Below are positions 31,398-40,018 of a stretch of DNA of 64,000 nt, one piece after another. The DNA lies in assembly GCF_002205645.1 (NCBI RefSeq), contig NZ_NIOF01000012.1:62001-126000 (forward strand), read 5' to 3'. Position numbers and translations under genes: made by a program. Under the pieces are notes generated by a model. It was not told the origin of the DNA, searched no databases, and saw only the letters and a list, made by a program, of their open reading frames with translations. Source of the stretch: Roseateles aquatilis. GTDB lineage: Bacteria; Pseudomonadota; Gammaproteobacteria; Burkholderiales; Burkholderiaceae_C. How positions within the stretch are numbered: position 1 is the stretch's first letter; each line of letters starts with the position of its first letter.

Positions 31398-33242
31398 ATG
31401 TACATGCCCATTCAGCGCGCACGCGTCGCGCTGCTGACGTTCGCCGCCTTGGCCGTTTCGACGGCATCGCTGGCACAGCCCGTCGAATCCCGAGAGAACC
31501 TCAACGCGACGCTCTGGTACCAGAAGGCCGTCGAGCGTTCCGCGGTGACGCTGGTGGTCTACCGGGACGCCACGGCCAAACTGGTCGCGGCGCGGCACGC
31601 CACCAGCCAGACGGCATCGCTGGAGCAGGCCCGGCAGGGCCACTTCTCGCGCAAGCCGCCGGCGATCGTGCTGGACATCGACGAGACCGTGCTGGACAAC
31701 TCCGCCTACAACGCCGGCCTGGTGGCCGACGGCGAGTCCTACACCGGCCCGACCTGGGAGGCCTGGATCGCCGCCAGGCGCGCCGTGGCGATCCCCGGCG
31801 TGAAGGCGATGATCGCGAAGGCGCGCGCGCTCCGGTATCGGGTCGTCTTCATCACCAACCGCGCCTGCCCCGCGCCCGCGACCTACGGCGCGGACGGGCG
31901 CCACACCCATTGCCCGCAGAAGACGGCCACGCTGGACAACCTGGAAGCGGCGCTCGGCTACCGCCCGGATGACGCCGACCTGATGCTGCGCGGCGAGCGG
32001 CAGGACTGGGACACATCGGACAAGAGCGCCCGACGCCTGGCGGTCGCCACCACGCACCGGATCGCGATGCTGTTCGGCGATGACCTCAACGATTTCGTGC
32101 TGCCGGCCGCCTATGACCCCGATCAGCACGGCACGCGCTGGGGCACCACCTGGTTCGCGATCCCGAATCCGATGTACGGCTCCTGGGGCGACGCGCTGTC
32201 GCTGCAGCAACGTTATGACGGCTTGAAGCCATGGCGGGACCCGGCCACCGCGGCGCGGCGCGTGCGGGTTTCTTCCTGGAACATGGAATGGCTCGCCTCC
32301 GCGGCGGCGCTCGACGCGGCGTCCTACTGGTCGACCTGTGCCGCCAAGGGCTGGCCCAACGAGCGGCTGAGCAACGAGCTTCCCTACTGCGACGTCTACA
32401 AGCGCGACAACATCACCAGCGCGGCCGACTTCCTCGCCAAGCGCGTCGAGCCGCTGCGCCGGACGCTCGCGGCCCAGGCGGCGCTCGGGCTGGACGTGCT
32501 GGCCGTGCAGGAGGTTCAGAACGAGGCGGCGCTCCGGGCGGTGCTGCCGGCGGGGTTCAAGGTCGCCTGCTTCACCACCCGCGCCGACGCGCAGAACATC
32601 GGCTTCGCGGTGCGGGACGGCGCGCCCTTCGGCGTCTCCTGCCGCGAGCTGCGGTCGCTGAGCCTGGAGGACGCCACGCCGCCCGGCTCGGTGAGGCGCG
32701 GCCTGGAGCTGACGCTCGACGTGGCGGGCCGCAAGGTCGTGATGCTCAACGTGCATCTCAAGGCCAGTTGCCCGACCGGCCGCATGGACGCCGCGTCGAA
32801 CGCCAATTGCCGGACGCTGCAGCGGCAGGCCGAGCCGCTGGAGGCATGGGTCGAGCAACAGGCCGTGGCCGGCATGCCCTTCCTGATCATCGGCGACTGG
32901 AACCGGGACCTCGAAGCCGAGGTCAATGGGCACTATCCGGCGCGCAACGACGGGTCGGACCCGAAAGGTCCGATCCAGCCGCAGAACGTCAACAACCTCT
33001 TTCCCGAGATCAATGACGGCGAGCCGGTGAGCAGCCGGATGCGCGTCGTCGCCATCGACCGCCGGGCCTCGGCCGGCAAGGCCTGTCACGAGCACCTCGA
33101 TCAATTGGTGGTGAGCGACCTGCTGCTGAATCAGCTGGACGCCTCGTCGCTGACCGCCGGCGTGCCGGCGGCGAAGCTGGTGCTGGGCGAAAGCGGTGCT
33201 TCGGATCACTGCCGGATCGACACGGTGCTGCGCCTGCGGTAA
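31398..33242 (+). CDS. Secreted fusion: HAD acid phosphatase + endonuclease/exonuclease/phosphatase domain
   Basis: 614 residues. GGAAGG seven bases before ATG 31398 supports this start. A signal peptide (VALLTFAALAVSTASLAQ) is followed by a class-B/e(P4)-type HAD phosphatase: VLDIDETVLDNSAYNAG with nucleophile D93 and acid D95, then FITNRACPAP and LFGDDLNDF. From about residue 289 a complete EEP (DNase I-like) domain begins: VSSWNMEWLA, VLAVQEVQNEAAL, VMLNVHLKASCP, IIGDWNRDLE and SDHCRIDTV. Both active sites look intact. It could degrade extracellular nucleic acid to nucleosides and phosphate. The fusion is unusual; I know these domains mainly as separate proteins. Confidence 0.9.
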   Translation: MYMPIQRARVALLTFAALAVSTASLAQPVESRENLNATLWYQKAVERSAVTLVVYRDATAKLVAARHATSQTASLEQARQGHFSRKPPAIVLDIDETVLDNSAYNAGLVADGESYTGPTWEAWIAARRAVAIPGVKAMIAKARALRYRVVFITNRACPAPATYGADGRHTHCPQKTATLDNLEAALGYRPDDADLMLRGERQDWDTSDKSARRLAVATTHRIAMLFGDDLNDFVLPAAYDPDQHGTRWGTTWFAIPNPMYGSWGDALSLQQRYDGLKPWRDPATAARRVRVSSWNMEWLASAAALDAASYWSTCAAKGWPNERLSNELPYCDVYKRDNITSAADFLAKRVEPLRRTLAAQAALGLDVLAVQEVQNEAALRAVLPAGFKVACFTTRADAQNIGFAVRDGAPFGVSCRELRSLSLEDATPPGSVRRGLELTLDVAGRKVVMLNVHLKASCPTGRMDAASNANCRTLQRQAEPLEAWVEQQAVAGMPFLIIGDWNRDLEAEVNGHYPARNDGSDPKGPIQPQNVNNLFPEINDGEPVSSRMRVVAIDRRASAGKACHEHLDQLVVSDLLLNQLDASSLTAGVPAAKLVLGESGASDHCRIDTVLRLR

Positions 33243-33355
33243 CTGGAGAACCCGTCTCATCCCAAAGTCGAAGGATGCCTCGCGTCCCCGGCTGATCTAG
33301 GCTGCGGGCTTCCCCAGCTTCTGGCGAGGCAGTGCGGCGCCACGCCTCCACTGAC

Positions 33356-34402
33356 ATGGACAAGGCGGAATCCTCGGCGGCAAGCATCGATCGGTGGGCG
33401 ACCTGCCTGGCCTGCGGCGGGGGCAACCCCGCGAGCAACCGTTTTTGCGGACGTTGCGGCCACGAGTTCTCGCTGTCCGGCCGGACCCTCGAAGCCAGCG
33501 TCGAACTCGCCATCCAGGCGGCATTGCCCCATGCGATCAAGGATCGCCTGACCGACTCGAATCTCGTGGAGCTTCAGTTGGCGGAACGCGTCGCGGAACG
33601 GCTCTCGAAGTGGATCAAGTACATCGGGATCCCCGTCGGCGTCGTGGTGGCCGGCCTCAGCTTCTTTGGGATTCAGGCCTCGCTCGATCTGTCGCGTTCC
33701 CACGAACGTCTGCTGACGTCGCTCGACACGCTGCGCGCCAAGGCGGATTCCGCCGCCACGATGGTCTCGGAGGCCGAGCGCCAAGCCGCCTCCGCGAAGG
33801 CGAAATCCACCGAGGCAGGCGTGATGGCCAACGCGCTGCAAGCGCAGATGCAGGCCGCTTCCGCGACGCTCGCGCAGAGCGCCCTGGCCATCCGCGAGCT
33901 GGACAGGCAAAGCCGTTCCATCGCGTACATCCAATCCCAGATCAAGGAGATCGAAAAGCGACTTCCCGCGCCGAAGACCGGTGACCGGGAGAGGGCCATC
34001 GACCTGCTCGCGCGCACGATCTGGGGAGAGGCCAGAGGCATCGGCAAGGAAGGCATGGAGGCCATCGCCGCGGTCGTGGCCAACCGCACGAACGCGGGGC
34101 CGAAGGCATCGCCGGCGTTCGGATCCACCGTCGAGGAGACCTGCCTCAAGCCCTGGCAGTTCTCGACCTGGAATGAGAACGACCCCAACGGTCCCCTCGC
34201 GAGGCGGGTGACCGCATCGGACCAGAGATTCGCTGAAAGCCTGGCAATCGCCACGGCGACGATCGATGGCCAACTGAGAGATCGGACCGACGGCGCGACG
34301 CTGTATCACTCCATGCAGGTGGCGCCAGTCCCGGCCTGGTCCAAGACCGCGTTGATCACGCGGAACATCGGCGGATATCTGTTCTACAGAAATCCTTCCT
34401 GA
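33356..34402 (+). CDS. Zinc-ribbon, membrane, coiled-coil protein with SleB-type cell-wall hydrolase domain
   Basis: About 348 residues (ATG 33356; GTG 33332 possible). Domains in order: double-CxxC zinc ribbon (CLACGGGNPASNRFCGRCGH), a membrane helix (YIGIPVGVVVAGLSFFGIQA), a long Ala/Gln coiled coil (roughly residues 105-205), then a Hydrolase_2/SleB domain (ARTIWGEARGIGKEGMEAIA AVVANR, ETCLKPWQFSTWNENDPNGP, GATLYHSM). SleB-like enzymes are peptidoglycan lytic transglycosylases. The layout places the zinc ribbon in the cytoplasm and the hydrolase outside, so cell-wall cutting might respond to a cytoplasmic signal. Unusual combination. Confidence 0.8.
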   Translation: MDKAESSAASIDRWATCLACGGGNPASNRFCGRCGHEFSLSGRTLEASVELAIQAALPHAIKDRLTDSNLVELQLAERVAERLSKWIKYIGIPVGVVVAGLSFFGIQASLDLSRSHERLLTSLDTLRAKADSAATMVSEAERQAASAKAKSTEAGVMANALQAQMQAASATLAQSALAIRELDRQSRSIAYIQSQIKEIEKRLPAPKTGDRERAIDLLARTIWGEARGIGKEGMEAIAAVVANRTNAGPKASPAFGSTVEETCLKPWQFSTWNENDPNGPLARRVTASDQRFAESLAIATATIDGQLRDRTDGATLYHSMQVAPVPAWSKTALITRNIGGYLFYRNPS

Positions 34403-34416
34403 TGCGTGCCCCGGCA

Positions 34417-36687
34417 TCACCCCGCCGAATCCAGCACCTTCCTCACCTGCGCCGCCAGCTCCTCCAGCGTGAACGGCTTGCCGATCAGGTGCACGCCCGC
34501 GTCGAGCACGCCGTTGTGCACCACCGCGTTGCGCGTGTACCCGGTCGTGAACAGCACCTTCAAATCGGGGCGGCGCCGCTGCGCCTCGTCGGCAAGCTTG
34601 CGGCCGTTGACGCCCGGCATGACGATGTCGGTGAACAGCAGGTCGATGTCGGGATGCGCGTCCAGGACCTGAAGCGCCGCCTCGGCGCCGTCGGCCTCGA
34701 AGACCCGGTAGCCAAGCTCCCGCAGCGAGTCCACCGACAGCAGCCGCACCGCGTCCTCGTCCTCGACGACCAGCACCGCTTCGTTGCCCTGCCCGATCGG
34801 CACGTCCGGCACGAGGTCCGACTGCGCGTCCCGCTCCGTCTCGCTCAGATGGCGCGGGAAGTACAGCTTCACCGTCGTGCCCTGCCCCAGCTCCGAGTAG
34901 ATCTTCACGTGACCGCCGGACTGCTTGACGAAGCCGTAGACCTGGCTCAATCCCAGGCCCGTGCCGCGACCGACCTCCTTGGTCGTGAAGAACGGATCGA
35001 ACGCCTTCGCGACCACCTCCGGCGGCATGCCGGAGCCCGTGTCGGTGACCGCCACCATCACGTACTGGCCGGACACCAGGCCGACATGCTCCGATGCGTA
35101 GCGCTCGTCGAGGTGGCTGTTGGCGGTCTCGATCGTCAGGTGCCCGCCGTCGGGCATCGCGTCGCGGCCATTGACGGCGAGGTTGAGGATCGCGTTCTCC
35201 AGCTGGTTGGGGTCCACGTGCGTGCGCCACAAGCCGCCGGCCAGCACCGTCTCCAGCCGCACCGCGCCGCCCAGGGAATGGCGCAGCAGGTCCGACATGC
35301 CCGCCACCAGCTTGTTGGCGTTGACCGCCTCCGGCTTGAGCGGCTGCTGCCGCGAGAACGCCAGCAGCCGCTGCGTCAACTGCGCGGCGCGTTTGGTCCC
35401 GTTGCGCGCCGCGTCCACGTAGCGCATCGCGCCTGGGTTGTCGGCCAGGAACTTGCGACCCAGCAGGTCCAGCGAGCTCACCACCACCGCCAGCATGTTG
35501 TTGAAGTCGTGCGCGATGCCGCCGGTCAACTGGCCCACCGCCTCCATCTTTTGCGCCTGGCGCAGCGCCTCCTCGGCGCGCAGGCGGTGCGCGACCTCGT
35601 CCTCGACGCGGCGTTCCAGCGTGTCGTTCAGCTCGCGCAGCGCCTTCTCCGCGCGATGGCGCTTGGTCACGTCCTGGAACAGCACCGCGACCTGCCGGCG
35701 CTCGACCGGCTCGACGCGGAAGGCCGCGAGCTCCAGGTAGCGCCCGGTCCTCTCCAGCTCGCGCTCGAAGCGGATCGGCTCGCCGCTGAGCAGCACGTGG
35801 CGGTAGGTCTCGACCCAGGCGTCCGCCTCGTCCGGCACCATCTCGCGGACCTTCTGGCCCACGACGCCGGCGATGCCCGCGTTGGCCGCATAGGCCGGGT
35901 TGGCCATCACGTGCACGTAGTCGCTGAGCGGGCCGTGCGGACCGTCGAAGAACTCGATGACGCAGAAGCCCTCGTCGATGCGATCGAACAAGGTCTCGAA
36001 CTGCCGCTCGCTCTCGCGCAGCGCGGCATCCGAGGCCAGCGCCTCCTGTCGATAACGCTCGGCCATGGCATGCCGGGCGGCATCGCGGGCAGAGGCGGCC
36101 TGCGCCTCCTCGCGGCGCTGCGCGTCGAGCCGCTCGTTGGCGGCGACGAGTTGCCGCAGCGCCGCTTCGCTCTCGGCCACGCGGCGCAGCGCGAGGACCT
36201 TCTCGGTCGTTTCCCAGACCGTGCAGATCAGGCCGCGGATGACGCCGTCGTCGTCGCGCAGCGGCGAGTAGGAGAAGGTGAACCACGCCTGGCGGTCCTG
36301 CCCGTCACGGCGGACCACCAGCGGCATGTCCTCGCGGTACAGCGCCTGGCCGGCCATGGTCGTGGCGACCAGGTCGCCGACGTCGGACCAGATCTCGGCC
36401 CAGACCTCGCTCAGCGGCGCGCCGAGCGCCGCGGGATGCTTCTGGCCGAGCATCCGCGCATAGGGCTCGTTGTAGACCATGCTCAGCGACGGCCCCCAGC
36501 CGAGCCACATCGGCACCTGCGAGTCCAGCATCAACGACACCGCGGCCCGCAACGGACGCGGCCAGTGCAGCGGCGAGCCCAGCGCGGAGCCGGCCCAGTC
36601 GTTGCGGTGGAGGAAGTCTGGCGTGCCGTCGGGCTTGAGGGGCGGCTCGCCGGCCGATCCGGCGGGTCGCATGTCGTCGTGGGTCAT
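34417..36687 (-). CDS. Hybrid sensor histidine kinase (PAS-PAS-HisKA-HATPase-REC)
   Basis: About 756 residues from ATG 36687. N-terminal PAS variant beginning [20 protein letters not shown] (a common opening of this kinase group), a second PAS ([20 protein letters not shown]), a coiled linker, HisKA with [20 protein letters not shown], HATPase_c ([40 protein letters not shown]) and a receiver ([40 protein letters not shown]). No membrane segment. The IAHDFNN box belongs to the HPK4-type kinases. Nothing adjacent encodes a DNA-binding regulator. Confidence 0.93.
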   Translation of the reverse strand: MTHDDMRPAGSAGEPPLKPDGTPDFLHRNDWAGSALGSPLHWPRPLRAAVSLMLDSQVPMWLGWGPSLSMVYNEPYARMLGQKHPAALGAPLSEVWAEIWSDVGDLVATTMAGQALYREDMPLVVRRDGQDRQAWFTFSYSPLRDDDGVIRGLICTVWETTEKVLALRRVAESEAALRQLVAANERLDAQRREEAQAASARDAARHAMAERYRQEALASDAALRESERQFETLFDRIDEGFCVIEFFDGPHGPLSDYVHVMANPAYAANAGIAGVVGQKVREMVPDEADAWVETYRHVLLSGEPIRFERELERTGRYLELAAFRVEPVERRQVAVLFQDVTKRHRAEKALRELNDTLERRVEDEVAHRLRAEEALRQAQKMEAVGQLTGGIAHDFNNMLAVVVSSLDLLGRKFLADNPGAMRYVDAARNGTKRAAQLTQRLLAFSRQQPLKPEAVNANKLVAGMSDLLRHSLGGAVRLETVLAGGLWRTHVDPNQLENAILNLAVNGRDAMPDGGHLTIETANSHLDERYASEHVGLVSGQYVMVAVTDTGSGMPPEVVAKAFDPFFTTKEVGRGTGLGLSQVYGFVKQSGGHVKIYSELGQGTTVKLYFPRHLSETERDAQSDLVPDVPIGQGNEAVLVVEDEDAVRLLSVDSLRELGYRVFEADGAEAALQVLDAHPDIDLLFTDIVMPGVNGRKLADEAQRRRPDLKVLFTTGYTRNAVVHNGVLDAGVHLIGKPFTLEELAAQVRKVLDSAG

Positions 36688-36846
36688 GGCTGGACGGGGC
36701 CTGGGCGTCGGTGTTTCGGATTGAAAAATCAGTATCGCATCCAGGAACGACACCCCTCGGACCGGGCATCGGCCCACGGGTTGCCCCACCGGCCGCCCCA
36801 CCCACCGACCCTCCCGCCCGCCGCGTCGCCGGTCCGCCGCGACGTT

Positions 36847-36861
36847 TCAGCAAATTGCTGA
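36847..36861. promoter_or_regulatory. 15-bp palindrome upstream of the possible effector gene
   Basis: TCAGCAA-A-TTGCTGA, a perfect inverted repeat, 62 bp before the ATG at 36923. A near-copy, TCAGCATTTTGCTGA, lies 34 bp after the same gene's stop (38546-38560). The match of 13 of 15 positions at both ends of one gene is unlikely to be casual, although I cannot say whether it is a regulator site, a terminator part or a boundary element. Confidence 0.6.
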
Positions 36862-36922
36862 TTGCCGAATCCGAATCGCCTGCTCAAGCTGCCACCAGCC
36901 GACAGCGGCGGGGAGAACCACG

Positions 36923-38512
36923 ATGGGTGAATGGGCCGAACGCGCGGCAAGCGCAATGGCGGACGGATCGATCGCGGAATCGACGACCGGGCGTACGACT
37001 CGCACGGCACACCGCATGCCGACAACGGGCGGACCGACGCCCGTGGTGGCCAGGTTCATGGCGTCCCCACGCATGCTGACCCAGCGCCGGGCGATGGACA
37101 CCTTGATCGCGGGCCACGCGCCTGGCGTCGATGCCGGCGCGGTCGCCCAGTTGGCGGGGAAGTCGTGGTTCTCGACCTCCGCGGCCAAACTCAAGTACGT
37201 GGATGACGACGACGCGGAGCAGGAGATGGACGTGGGAAGGAAGACCGAGGCCTGGCTCTGCCCGGACGACATCGTGCTCGGCTCGATCCCGCTGGATGAA
37301 GAACGCCGCGGCATCTACGACGTCGAGCGCCTCAGGCAGGCCAGCGGCAAGTCGCTGATCGCCTGCCATCTGCTCAATCACGATCTGGGGGGCGCCGGCG
37401 TCCAGGAGAACATGTTCCCGCACACCACGGAGTACAACGCGGCGCACTCCAAGCAACAGGAGGATCACACCAAGGCCAAGCTGCATCAGGTGCATGAACT
37501 GGCGGAGGGCGCACCGGACGGAACGTCCGTGGGCTTGCGCGTCAGCGTCGAAGTCGATCCGATGCCGAGCGACGCCGTCAGCTCCGTCGCCGACCTCGCC
37601 CCGGTCCGATTCAAGATGACGTCGACCATCGCCGACGACAAGGGGGCCGAGGTCGACAATCCACAAGCCGGGCGGGTCGAGCCCGTGGCCGTGCATCCCC
37701 GCTGGAACCACAGAACCGTGACCAACAAGGAATGGCTGACCGCCTCCGGGGCGGTGGCCACCAAGACCTATCGCGCCCGCAACGAGGCCTTCAGGAAACG
37801 GGTGACGGACCGAAGCACCACCCTGCTGCCGCAGGGATCCGCGTCTTCCTCGTCGGCGTCGATGCCGCTCCCCTCCTCGGCATCGCCATTGGCGACGACG
37901 CCGACCGCGACTCCGGTCCTCTCGTCGTCGAATCCCCTGTCGTCCTCTCCCCCGCTGTCGTCGTCGATTGCTCCGACGACCTCGACCACCGTTCTGCCGG
38001 ACTCGATCCTGGCGGACGACAGCTCGGCGCTGCTGTCTCCGATCGTCTCCACCGGGGAGCCCATCTCATTGCCGCTCGCCACCACCGGGTCCTCGAGTTC
38101 CAGCCTGTCCCTGCCCCGGGTCGCCGACGACGAGGACCCCGAAGCGATTCGGCACGACGAGGAGTTCTACTTCGAGCACCTGTTGAGCCTGATCGGGGAG
38201 ATCAAGAAGATTCCCGAAGCGTATCGATCGAAGTTCGCAAAACAGCTCGGGAAGGTCGATCTCTTCTCCAACGAGTTCGAGCCCGGATTGCTCGCGCTGA
38301 ACAGGGCGATAGCCCGGGATCACGTGACCGTCGGTCGAGGGTCTGACGAGCGATCGAAGCGATCGAAGACCCGCGTCCCGATCGACCAGGACCGCCCCGA
38401 CCGGTCGGGGCCGTCCTCCGCCGCCGCGATGCCCCTGACGCTGTCGCCGCCTTCGGACGTGCCGACGACGACCAGTTCGAGCACGGCCGCGTCGACCGAC
38501 ACCGGTTTCTGA
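36923..38512 (+). CDS. Unknown protein with a non-specific-endonuclease-like core; possible secreted effector
   Basis: 529 residues, GGGAG 8 bases before the ATG. Central segment ACHLLNHDLGGAGVQENMFP, then HTTEYNAAHSKQQEDHTKAK (residues 148-187), resembles the H-L-L-N-x-x-L-G-G-x-G-x-x-x-N-x-x-P pattern with a following N-x-x-H and E found in DNA/RNA non-specific endonuclease-like toxin domains (H149, N152, N163, N172, H175, E180 are candidates). A Ser/Thr/Pro-rich low-complexity stretch follows (about residues 305-400), then an acidic and basic C-terminus. No signal peptide. Visibly less GC-rich than neighbours. No immunity gene or secretion system is seen nearby. Function is a guess. Confidence 0.6.
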   Translation: MGEWAERAASAMADGSIAESTTGRTTRTAHRMPTTGGPTPVVARFMASPRMLTQRRAMDTLIAGHAPGVDAGAVAQLAGKSWFSTSAAKLKYVDDDDAEQEMDVGRKTEAWLCPDDIVLGSIPLDEERRGIYDVERLRQASGKSLIACHLLNHDLGGAGVQENMFPHTTEYNAAHSKQQEDHTKAKLHQVHELAEGAPDGTSVGLRVSVEVDPMPSDAVSSVADLAPVRFKMTSTIADDKGAEVDNPQAGRVEPVAVHPRWNHRTVTNKEWLTASGAVATKTYRARNEAFRKRVTDRSTTLLPQGSASSSSASMPLPSSASPLATTPTATPVLSSSNPLSSSPPLSSSIAPTTSTTVLPDSILADDSSALLSPIVSTGEPISLPLATTGSSSSSLSLPRVADDEDPEAIRHDEEFYFEHLLSLIGEIKKIPEAYRSKFAKQLGKVDLFSNEFEPGLLALNRAIARDHVTVGRGSDERSKRSKTRVPIDQDRPDRSGPSSAAAMPLTLSPPSDVPTTTSSSTAASTDTGF

Positions 38513-38545
38513 TTCGACGGCCGGGAAGCCCGGAGCCGCGAAGGG

Positions 38546-38560
38546 TCAGCATTTTGCTGA
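38546..38560. promoter_or_regulatory. 15-bp palindrome downstream of the possible effector gene
   Basis: TCAGCATTTTGCTGA: TCAGCA and TGCTGA arms around TTT, 34 bp past the stop at 38512. Near-identical to the palindrome at 36847-36861 upstream of the gene. As RNA it gives only a 6-bp stem with a 3-base loop, weak for a terminator. Confidence 0.6.
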
Positions 38561-38619
38561 TACCGGCCCGTGGACGGTGGCCCCGGGGGCTCACGCCCCC
38601 TTTGGGTCTGCTCCGGTGC

Positions 38620-39612
38620 TCAATCCACCGTCATCTTCGCGCCCGCCGCGACCTTGCCCAGCCGCTCGTATTCATGCGCGGTCAGGGTCTCCAGTTCCGC
38701 CGCCGTCGACGAGCGCGGCGAGAAGCCCGCCGCCAGCAGCTTCTCCTTCACGCCCGCATCGGCCAGCGCGCTCTGCAGCGCCTGCTGCAAGCGCTTGACG
38801 ACGGGCGCCGGCAGGCCCGCCGGGCCATAGACGCCGAACCACGGCTCGATCGCATAGTCCGACAGGCCCGCCTCGGCGAGCGTCGGCACGTCGGGCAGCG
38901 CCGGCGAGCGCCTGGAGCCCGCCACCGCCAGCGCGCGCAGCTTGCCGGCCTGGATGTGCGGCAGCGACGCGGGCAGATTGTCGAAGGCGACCGGCACCTG
39001 GCCGCCGATCAGGTCGGTGATCAGCGGCGCGCTGCCCTTGTAGGGCACGTGCACCCATTCCGTGTGGCTGAGCTGCGCGAAGAGCACGCCCGCCAGGTGC
39101 ATCGAGGTGCCCGCGCCGGCCGTCGCGAATGGCACGCCGGGGTTCTTGGCGGCGTAGGCGCGCAGCTCCGCGACGTTCTTCACCGGCAGGGCCGGGCCGA
39201 CCTCCAGCACGATGGTGGAGTTGCCCAGCAGCCCGACCGCCGTGAAGTCCTTGCGCGGGTCGAAGGGCATCTTGCGGTAGATGTGCGGGTTCAGCGCGTT
39301 GGTCGAGATCGCGCCCATGCCCACCGTGTAGCCGTCCGGCGCGGACTTGGCCACCGCGTCCATGCCGAGGTTGCCGCCGGCGCCGCCGCGGTTCTCGATG
39401 ATCACCGGCTGACCCAGGGTCTGCGACATGTGCGCGCCCACCGTGCGGGCGACCAGGTCCGTGGTGCCGCCGGCCGCGTAGGGCACGATGAAACGGATGG
39501 GCTTGGACGGGAAGGTCTGCGCCAGCGCCGGCATCGTGGCGACGCCGCCCAGGACGGCGACGGCACCGGCCAGGCGAAGCCAGTGGCGACGGGAAGATCG
39601 TTGGTGGTTCAT
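38620..39612 (-). CDS. Bug-family (TctC) periplasmic substrate-binding protein
   Basis: 330 residues. N-terminus SSRRHWLRLAGAVAVLGGVA is a twin-arginine-like or Sec signal; mature protein starts near QTFPSKPIRFIVPYAAGGTT. Family marks: ENRGGAGGNLGMDAVAKSAP DGYT, VPYKGSAPLITDLIGGQVPV, FDNLPASLPHIQAGKLRALA. Bug proteins bind carboxylates or other small acids and are hugely expanded in Burkholderiales. No TctA/TctB membrane genes are adjacent, which is common for orphans of this family. Ligand unknown. Confidence 0.95.
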   Translation of the reverse strand: MNHQRSSRRHWLRLAGAVAVLGGVATMPALAQTFPSKPIRFIVPYAAGGTTDLVARTVGAHMSQTLGQPVIIENRGGAGGNLGMDAVAKSAPDGYTVGMGAISTNALNPHIYRKMPFDPRKDFTAVGLLGNSTIVLEVGPALPVKNVAELRAYAAKNPGVPFATAGAGTSMHLAGVLFAQLSHTEWVHVPYKGSAPLITDLIGGQVPVAFDNLPASLPHIQAGKLRALAVAGSRRSPALPDVPTLAEAGLSDYAIEPWFGVYGPAGLPAPVVKRLQQALQSALADAGVKEKLLAAGFSPRSSTAAELETLTAHEYERLGKVAAGAKMTVD

Positions 39613-39795
39613 GCGGTCTCCTTGCTTGATCGATGACGGCGGCAGGCCCCGGCCGCCCTGCTCGGCCTTCGCCGGTCATCGCCCACCCCGTTGCCAGGCA
39701 GTGAACCATAGGATCGCCGCCCGGCCGGCCTCGATCCCATCAGCCCGGGCGAAACGCGGCATCGTCGGCACATGCCGCGCGAGGACCGCCCGGCG

Positions 39796-39864
<69 letters not shown>

Positions 39865-40018
39865 AGCGTGAGGCAGCGTCACGCACACCGCCCCTCTGCC
39901 ATCGCTCGATGACGACGATGTGTCAACACACCCCGGCCCGGCACCCCGCATGGGCGGTGCCGCGCCGCCGTCAGGCCTCCTAGCATCGCGGGCATCCTCA
40001 CGTGCCGAATGCCCCGCC

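Noticed and set aside
36714-36745. A TTCG-N16-TTCG (hrpII-type) promoter before the possible effector gene
   Set aside because: The second half-site is absent (spacing and bases do not fit) and it is about 180 bp from the start.
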